A DNA stretch of 56,120 bases from Helicostylum pulchrum. Its lineage: Eukaryota; Mucoromycota; Mucoromycetes; Mucorales; Mucoraceae. The translations under genes and the position numbers were made by a program. The notes below the pieces were generated by a model, which saw nothing but the letters and a program-made list of their open reading frames with translations, did no database searches and was not told where the DNA came from. Location: positions 1-56,120 of the forward strand of contig JAIXMO010000097.1 in assembly GCA_025677825.1 (NCBI GenBank). The letters run 5' to 3'. The first letter of the stretch is position 1. Each line of letters opens with the position of its first letter. Of this stretch, positions 48,926 to 56,120 are shown piece after piece.

Positions 48926-49032
48926 TGAGGTTACAGTGTGCAACCTCAGACAAATGTCAAAAAAAAAAGTGAGGCTGCAGGATGTAACCTCAGACAAATA
49001 TAAGAGAAAACTGAGGTTACAGCCTGCAACTT
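48926..49032. repeat. Three spaced copies of a GAGGTT hairpin element
   Basis: Copies begin at 48926, 48970 and 49012 (spacing 44 and 42 bp). Each opens with TGAGGTTACA or TGAGGCTGCA, and the first two close with AACCTCAGACAAAT, so each is itself a hairpin (GAGGTT...AACCTC). The third copy breaks at its 3' end. A-rich spacers separate them. Could be subterminal repeats of a DNA transposon or a small structured element; nothing similar is repeated elsewhere in the window by eye. Confidence 0.7.
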
Positions 49033-49927
49033 TTCCGTAGTTAGATGCTACCATTGATAATTCACTTTAAACTATGTTATTCCTAACGAATCCATATTTA
49101 ACAAAGATCCAATCTAAATAAAATAATGAAGAAAGTCTAATCTTTCATGTAAAAAATATTTTCAGAGTATGTATTGGACGAGGCCGCATTTATAGAAACA
49201 CTAAGTAATATTTTTTAAAGACATTTTTTATTTGAACTTCTGGAGTTAGGGGCCAAAATGAAATAAAAAAAGAAAAAAAAATGGTGAGAGCAGTGAAAAG
49301 AACAAGACCTGGTCGAAAAGTCTTCGCTTAATGAGCAGAACCTATTAATTAGGCCCAGGGAAGTGGTTCATTCCTATGATCCTTGGAGATATCCCAGACT
49401 CCAAGAATCTCTTACTCTTGATAACACTTGTTGCAAAAGTGTTTGCCGAGACATACGACTGAAGAGGTGTCATTTTGTGATCACCCACCAGAAAAAGCCT
49501 CCCATTTTTCAATCTGTTCTTCAAACTGAAGGAGCAACGAGTTTCTGCTTGCATCGGACAAACGAACTGCCTCCGCAACACCAAGCTTAAATCTTGTCAT
49601 TTTAGCTTCTAAAAGTAAACGATCTTTCTGGATTGTGTAACGTTTTCTTTAAGCTTTACGGCCGCTTTCCTTTTTTTTTTCGAGTCTTTCCTTTTTTTTT
49701 GTTGCAAAGTAAGAGGCTTTGTATTTCTATTCTTTTTTTCGACCTGTTCCTTTTTTTGTTACAAAATAAGAGGATATGTATCTCTTTTCTTTTTTTCGAT
49801 CTTGTTGGCAGACATTTCTTGATGTTGATTTAAATTGAGAAATAAAAGGAAGACATGTGTCAAAAACGAAATTGATCTTAAATATTAGATTGCGTCGGTA
49901 ACCTAATTTGATAGAAGAAATTGTGCA
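49033..49927. other. Intergenic with a short broken minus-strand frame
   Basis: At 49615-49345 on the minus strand two adjacent frames read KLGVAEAVRLSDASRNSLLL and FEEQIEKWEAFSGG, then PLQSYVSANTFATSVIKSKR. This looks like a decayed protein segment of unknown family. The rest is T-rich with direct imperfect repeats at 49660-49800 (CTTTTTTTTCGA-type, three copies). Confidence 0.35.
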
Positions 49928-51076
49928 ATGGGGTCCGGGAAAGGTGAATCTGATAATTATTTTGGAACCTCCTTATTTACCAAACAGTTAAGGAAAGTAA
50001 GGTTATTGGATGAAACGAAAGATGACGTGAGTTTTAATTTCGAACGCCCTTATTTACCTAACAGATAAGCGGTTTTTGAAAATAAATAAAATAAAATAAA
50101 AACATATTTTAGTCTTTTCACTTTAATGATATCAAATCTTTTTATTTTAAACAGTGTCAAGTAATAACGCTACATCTATTCATATTATTTGTTATACGCT
50201 CATTTCAGAGAGACTTACCGTATCTTTGACCAATTGGGAGAAAGCGGTAGCAGACTATATTCCCCTCCACGGTGTCAGATTTGTGAAAGGCACAACTAGA
50301 ACCGCAGAGGAGCAAGAGAGGGCACAAGCTCAGCGATTAAATGCCACCAAAGGTCCTAAGCCCAGAACCCGCTATGTTAATTACGTTTTCAAAACGTATT
50401 ACTCTTGTCATCATTCCGGTGAAAAGAGGCACGCTAAAACAGAGCAAAACAATAGCAGCGAAGGGTCTAGAAAGTTACAAAAAAAAGTAACAAAAAATTG
50501 AATGTACTGCTAACTAGTTTGGTAGCTACCTGTTATAAAAGCGATCCTAATAACGTTGTCTTGTATCACACTGGTAACCATAATCATCAGATTGCTGGGC
50601 TTGAAGACTCGAAGTTTCTTCCATTGTCACAAGTAGCTAAACAGTTGAATGAGCAAATATTATGCAAAGGATTCAGAAAGAGAGACACCAGAATTTCAAT
50701 TCAAAACAATTTTCTTCGTCATAGTCAAGCCAACTTTAATATCGATGTAGAGCAATCTCTTGGTAACAAAGCTCAAGTTATCGTTCACCGTGATCAGATG
50801 GTTCACTCCACAGAGAAAAAAGCACAAGATCCGAAAGATTCCGTTAAACTTTGGTTGACCCAGTTAAAAAAAGTTATTTTATGGAGTCAATCTGCGTTGT
50901 GTTTCAAAATTTCAGTTAGTAGGTTGATTGTTACTGTTGAGGATGTTACCAATTGTGCTTTATCTAAAGCTCTAATTAAATTATCACTACTAGTAGTAAG
51001 AATTGAATTCCTGTTAATGTACATACTCGATATAAGATGCGAGAGACTGCTTGTAAAAGCATGTGGAAGGTTCTGA
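49928..51076 (+). pseudogene. MULE-type transposase N-terminal fragment (WRKY-GCM1/FLYWCH-like zinc finger)
   Basis: A first segment MGSGKGESDNYFGTSLFTKQ (49928) may be an exon before GTGAGT. The main frame from about 50205 reads LTNWEKAVADYIPLHGVRF, then YYSCHHSGEKR (about 50398), a Lys-rich stretch, and in a shifted frame KIECTAN / ATCYKSDPNNVVLYHTGNHNH (about 50500-50590). The C-x2-H...C...H-N-H pattern is the zinc-binding module at the N-terminus of many Mutator-like transposases. The frame shift near 50500 and absence of a DDE domain mark a fragment. It sits head-to-head to tail with the Fanzor gene, 170 bp from its 3' end. Confidence 0.55.
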
Positions 51077-51126
51077 AGTGAGAAATAATAGTCTGCATTT
51101 TTTGGTTTGAGAAGCCTTTATTTATA

Positions 51127-51235
51127 AGAAAGAAAAGAAAAGAAAAGAAAAAGAAAAGAAAAAGAAAAGAAAAGAAAAGAAAAGAAAAGAAAAGAAAAGA
51201 AAGAGAAAAGAGAAAAGAGAAAAGAAAAGATTCTT
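51127..51235. repeat. (AAAAG)n microsatellite
   Basis: About 109 bp of AAAAG/AAAGA repeats with a few single-base variants, ending 11 bp beyond the Fanzor stop. On the Fanzor strand this is a CTTTT tract just downstream of the coding end, where a guide RNA scaffold would be expected in OMEGA systems. Confidence 0.9.
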
Positions 51236-51245
51236 TGAAACGGCT

Positions 51246-54200
51246 CTAAGTTTCTTCATTGTCTTCATCTTGTTGCCTTATACCTCTGGACAGTTGTTCC
51301 GGTCTAGATTCCAGGTCGAATCCTTGTTCAACATACGCAGTAAGGATTTGCCTGATGTTGGAAGCAGCGTTAACGTCTCTATTCCAATACTAAGAAATAT
51401 ATATTTGGTGCAAGTATAAATATATTCCTAAACTAAAGGGTTATATTACGTACCAATGGGCCGGCGTTATTTCCAGCTTGACATTGCCGGCACAGCTTCA
51501 GCGGATAAATGTCACAGCTTCGTCCTACAAAAGTTAACGAAATCAGCACTAGTTTATTGTAAGCGCCAATAAGTGAAAAATAGACTTTACCTGGACGAAC
51601 TCGTTCAGGACATTCACTAGTTTTGTGCAAGACGTGGTTTTCTTCATTAAAACATTTTAGTACTGCTTTTTTTTCGTCTGGGTGTCCATCTTGCCCGTTT
51701 GAACGATGTAGTTTTTTTCTATAAATTTAAAAAAAAATGAGTATAAAGAACTATAATTTGCTGTACTATTTATAAAGAACGAATAGTGTTACGTGTGTGT
51801 GTACAAACTAGACGCTCATCAGGTGTCGTTTCTAATCTTCCAAAACAATGGGAACATGTTACAGACGTACGGAATTCATCGACTGGAATTACAAGGGCTT
51901 TAGTTGCTATTGCTCTTTGTATCGCCTATACATCGAAAAAGATAAATAAAAAATACTAGACATTTACATTGCGCATAATTTTTACCTTTACTGGAATAGG
52001 AGTGTTGCCTTTATAGGTGCTTCGAATGGAAGCATCACCATATGCTACAACAGTGCGTTGATTATTATTACCTGGAGTCCTAATTGAAGGGGGATACGAA
52101 GGACGAGGATTTTGAGAGAAACGTCGTATAATCGTTCGGCGATATCTCTTTCTTATCTTTCGTTGATGTGAAGAAGAAGAATCATGAGAGAGTTTGTACG
52201 GTTCTTCCTTGTTTGTCGTACCAAGAATAACTCGGGCTACATGATCTTGAGCTCTTTGGCGATTTGAATAATTATGCCCCTTATTCTCCCTGTGCTTATA
52301 GGATTTCATAAAGTCAAATATCCTATATATTTATCAAATAATTAAGTTAATTTTCTATCGTCCATTACAATTATTTTATCTTATACTTTTTGTGTTCTTG
52401 ATAAACAGAATTTAAGAACTGTCTAATTTCGTAGGTATTGGAAACCTTTGAGCTTTTTAGGCGGTCTGTAAGAATCCTTGCATTCTCTCTTTATTACGGC
52501 TTTGTAGCTCTCTTTGATTAATCCACTGCATACCCGAACGGAGCCTAGTAGGTTAAATTTTTTTTTAGTAGTCTATTAAAATTGTTGTGTGACTAACGTT
52601 ATTGACAATAAACTTACTTATACGACGCGTTACTAATCGATAATGAGTGTTCCTTAGTAGTGTACTTGTTAGTCAATTCTTGAGGTGTACAGTCAACGGC
52701 ACAAACAATGTCGCGAACACCTAGCAAAAAAAAATTAGTGTCTATTATACTCATACTTTTAATATTTAACATACCAGGGTCAATTCCAATAATTCTGTCC
52801 TGCAGTGTAATACCAGTTGGGTTTTTATACAATGGATATATACCTCTGGTCTTGTTTGTCAAGTTAAGATTTCTTTTCTGAAACTTTACTTCCTTCGTAT
52901 CAAATGGTATTTGCTCCCTGGATACTCGCTCAAACAAAACTGAAATTATGTGGCCATCAGTAGTGAGACCAAAACCAAGTTTTGCTCTTCGGAGGGGATC
53001 GTTAATATCAAGATCATTATTTTCTCCTTGTAAGTACGTTAAACACCGTTTTTGTAACTTATTAATATTAAACAGAGTTTCCCAAATTCTCTGTCTATTA
53101 GCAATTCCCGAATAAATATCAAGAAAAGCTGTTACGCCTATAAAATTACCGTTACGACCCAATAAATCATCCGGTATGCGAATATTTCGATTATTGGCTT
53201 TTTCAAATAGACCATACATTGTAACATATGAATTAAGAGGAAAATGAACAATTCGATGACTCGACGGGGAAGGAAGGAGACAGCAACGTTTGACCGGCCA
53301 ATCAACGTTACGTGAGGCTTCTTGGAGCAAACGATAGCTCACACGTAAATACTTTAAAGGGTGTGCCTTGGCGCTTTCGTAATCCAATAAATCTTCAGGT
53401 TCAGTAGCACGAAAGTCAGCGTCAAATATTAATTTAATACGATTGTATACATCTATAAGGCCAGGTATTTCATGTTCAATTTGTAAATCTTCGTATTGAT
53501 GATGGTTGATAATTCTATTGGCGGCTTTCTTGGCTATACTAAATCAAAAATATAAGTCATTATTCAAAGATATTGAGTGCGATATATATATATGAATATA
53601 TATATTTACCTATAGTCATGACAGGAACTTGAACATTATTTCGTCTTTGATGAAACAATAAGAAGCCTTTGAATAGATGAATCATCCATAAATTGATAGA
53701 AAGAAGATGCATTGTGACATCTAGATAAAATAAGAGTTAAGTGTCTCTAAATATATAAAGTATATATCGAACTCACTTTGAATTATAGAACTGACTATAA
53801 CTATGAGAAATTCCCCTGTGTATATTGTCTACAACTGGTAAGTTATAAAAATAATTAATCTGTGCCAGGAACCTTTCTTGAAACATCAAAGTCATCAAAG
53901 TATGATACGATTGACCTATTGAAATTCCTAAAATTGAAAAAAAAAAACTATATTAAGATACTGCGTATATGGGAATTTTTCTACACTGTCACTTACAATT
54001 CGCCGATTATCGTTTTCAGGGTCTGCTAAAGCCTTTCTATATACGTGAGACCAAAAAGTCTCGTCGGTAACGCTCGGAAAAATGAAGCTTGTACTCAGGA
54101 TCTCTTAACGCCAAAACAATTTGCTGCAAGGTAGAATCGACAATTTGAAAATTTTGGTAAAATTTTTCAGCGATATCAATCGTTTGTAATAGAATTTTGC

Positions 54201-55336
54201 GTGTTACGGATATATTCTTGTGCTATTTCGTTTTGGTTCAAGAAATCTTGGTCTCGCAACTCTTGTTCTCTCATTCTTTGTAAAGCTGCTTGTGAAGATA
54301 GAACTGCGATCTGGATTTGCCGGATAGTTCTCAAGCGAACGTTATCTGCCTGTTCTAATGGTTGTTCTCTTAAAATAGTTGCAAGTTTCCCACGCAAAGC
54401 TAAAATTTTACGTTCCAGATCCCTTAGATTTCTAGCATTTTTGAAGGACTGCTTGTTGGTTTTCAGTTACCGAGTTAAAAAGAGCAGTGAGCTGTTCTTC
54501 AGTAGTGGTCTTGACATTTTCTGCGGCTTCGGCAGCACGAGCAGTAACAGTTCTTAAGTCTGTAAATTGCGGATGTAGGTCAAGTAAACTAAGCGAATAT
54601 GTAAGCTTAGATTGTCTTGTGCCGTTCTTTGTTGTTCATATTCAAGTTGTCCTTCTTGACTGTTAATATTATTGTTTAATTCTACTAATAGTTTCGTCTA
54701 ATCGTTGGCTGGTGGGAAGTATTTCAGTAAAATAGTTTTGTATTTGAGCGCGCAAATCCAATAAATTTTCATACTGGTTGGGAATGATTTGTTCTTGTTG
54801 TAATGAATTTGTTGTTTGTTGTAATAAATCTCGAAGTTGATTCATCAAAAACGTTTCGTGAAGAATTCTTCGCAAATATATTTGAATTTGGGGGACTTGT
54901 TGGGTTTGGTAAGCAAAGAGTTCAACACATTGAGTATTAAACCACTGAATCACCATAAATAAAACAAAATTCAAGGCGTCACGACGAGCAATGGTAAATT
55001 CTTCTGCTACCTTACGGAATAAGTTTTATTACTTACTGATAAATTAAAAATGATAAATTTTACGCTTTTAATCAATTGATTTTTATCTCATAGACTTTAT
55101 AATTAGGCGTCAAAAGAGTAGCAAGTTTACTCTTCGATTAAAAAAAGGCTTTGTAAATCTTATCGTCAGGTTCTTCAGGTACAGGGTTTTGGGGCGGGAG
55201 GATTATCGTCAGGATCCACTCTTCGTCTTCTGCGATCACTGGCAGTTAGTAGGTTTCTTTTTCTTTTCACTAAATATATATAAAAAACAGTGTCAGCGTA
55301 CTTATATTATAGGGTGTTACAAAACTTACAGGTCAT
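51246..55336 (-). pseudogene. Fanzor (eukaryotic TnpB-like RNA-guided nuclease) gene, frame-damaged
   Basis: Exons read on the minus strand: 55336-55330, then from 55269 an N-terminal part with NLS-like KRKR and RRRRR; a helical region to about 54000 (ARRDALNFVLFMVIQWFN, several frame changes); 53533-52775; 52720-52618; 52544-52387; 52322-51986; 51925-51793; 51718-51591; 51524-51454; 51389-51246. RuvC-I is RIIGIDPGVRDIVCAVD, split by an intron after GIDP. The RuvC-II site reads VVAYGDASI with no Glu, and the alternative Glu lies in VDEFRTS, as in the rearranged Fanzor active site. Zinc ribbon: CSHC and CRQC. RuvC-III is WNRDVNAASNIRQ. Frame breaks: about 55160, 54680-54070 (several), 53650, 52475 (GAGAGA run) and the 51793/51718 junction. 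Confidence 0.85.
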
Positions 55337-55523
55337 AATCGAAATAATAAGTTTTTTTAAAAGGAAAAAGAAAAGGAGAGGAGTATTTATATGCCTACGA
55401 ATCCTTTTATTACTATTTAGAGATTGTTTAATCATAACACTAGAGGTCTTCACATATAGCTTGTCAATTAATCTTCGCAAAGTCAATGAATGAACCCCTT
55501 TTTTTAATAAAGTTTGTTTTGAT

Positions 55524-55570
55524 TGGACGAGAGCCAACGTTTGTTTAGTTTTTTTCTTGGCTCTCGTCCA
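55524..55570. repeat. Perfect 14-bp hairpin upstream of the Fanzor
   Basis: TGGACGAGAGCCAA (55524-55537) and its exact complement TTGGCTCTCGTCCA (55557-55570) enclose a 19-nt T-rich loop. It lies 188 bp before the Fanzor ATG. It could be a transposon end, a structured RNA or a transcription terminator; no second copy seen near 51.1 kb. Confidence 0.75.
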
Positions 55571-56120
55571 TTTTGAATCTACTTTTTCATAAAAGGATTG
55601 AAATAAGAAAAGAAAAAACTCGTATATCAGGATATCTCAAACTATAAATCAAACTTTCATTGTTCTTATAAATACCTTCCATTTCTTTTCCAACTTTTTT
55701 CTTTCTTTCTTTCTTTATTTTTTTTTTATCTGCATTATCCGAGAAAAAAGAGGGAAGTATAAGTTTCATAAGTGAAAAGAATAGTTTTCATATACAGTAC
55801 TCAGTTTTACTTATTTTATAGAAATACACTGTTCTGATAATCAAGATGGTTGCTGAAAAGAAAGCGAATACCTACTTAGGTGTTATAGATCTACATATCC
55901 TCTTGGTAAAGCACCTATCCTTATTTATAATAAATCAATCCTACAATAGGTTACTTACCTTTATTGAAGGCCTGCTAAAATTCTTGCTAGTTAGTAATCT
56001 TTTATGGTCTTTGGTAACAACTGCTGCCTCTATTTTCAAGCTGATGCTACTCTTTGGTTATCTTTCCTCTTGTACCCCTTAATTTTTTTCCTCTCGAAAG
56101 GTTTTTTAATGGTGGCAAGA
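55571..56120. other. Right edge, possible gene start only
   Basis: T-rich sequence, then a 78-aa plus frame (55846-56082) that begins MVAEKKANTYLGVIDLHILL. It could be a first exon, with a GTAAAG at 55910, of a gene continuing beyond the window, but there is no supporting downstream exon. Confidence 0.25.

Noticed and set aside
1..56120. tRNA, rRNA or snRNA genes
   Set aside because: I looked for T-loop (GGTTCGAATC-like) and conserved rRNA blocks on both strands and found none; a covariance-model scan would be needed to exclude them fully.

Overview
This is nuclear DNA of an early-diverging filamentous fungus, most likely Mucoromycota (Mucorales-like). The evidence is AT-rich DNA with many homopolymers, genes split by 45-90 bp GT-AG introns, a velvet factor, an Mcm1-type MADS gene, LINEs with an ORF1 of the RRM plus CCHC type, and a Fanzor. 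Most genes were assembled by hand from exons; every exon set quoted with a codon total closes in frame.

Left, 1-14 kb: transposon-rich. A LINE starts with about 3.75 identical 339-bp tandem units (249-1520), read here as its 5' promoter monomers, followed by damaged ORF1 and ORF2 (to about 5218). Then come two paralogous acidic-tailed proteins in tail-to-tail orientation (5433-7008 plus, 9503-11246 minus). They share one virtually identical 418-bp exon while the rest has diverged, and one copy lacks five introns present in the other. A second LINE 3' fragment (11440-12900, minus) sits upstream of the second paralog just as the first LINE sits upstream of the first. A broken zinc-finger/HNH-like gene follows.

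Middle, 16-41 kb: ordinary compact gene-rich DNA. In order: a small Pro-rich protein, molybdopterin synthase small subunit (MoaD/MOCS2A), a mitochondrial carrier, a DUF4112 protein, a coiled-coil protein, a mitochondrial K+/H+ exchange-related protein, a Pcl/Pho80-like cyclin, an SPX-EXS phosphate exporter (XPR1/SYG1, 13 exons), two tandem HSL-type alpha/beta hydrolases, CCT3, peptidyl-tRNA hydrolase, an MFS transporter, an Mcm1/SRF-type MADS factor with Gln-rich tail, and a velvet-domain regulator made of eight short exons. CCT3 and the peptidyl-tRNA hydrolase share a 181-bp divergent promoter. Two RFX-type X-boxes lie upstream of the second hydrolase.

Right, 41-56 kb: a gene-poor stretch of about 6 kb, an unassigned multi-exon gene, a triplicated GAGGTT hairpin, a degenerate MULE-type zinc-finger transposase fragment, and a Fanzor gene (51246-55336, minus): the eukaryotic relative of TnpB, an RNA-guided nuclease. 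Its RuvC core, zinc ribbon and N-terminal basic NLS are readable, but several frame breaks suggest a decaying copy. This is the most interesting system in the window.
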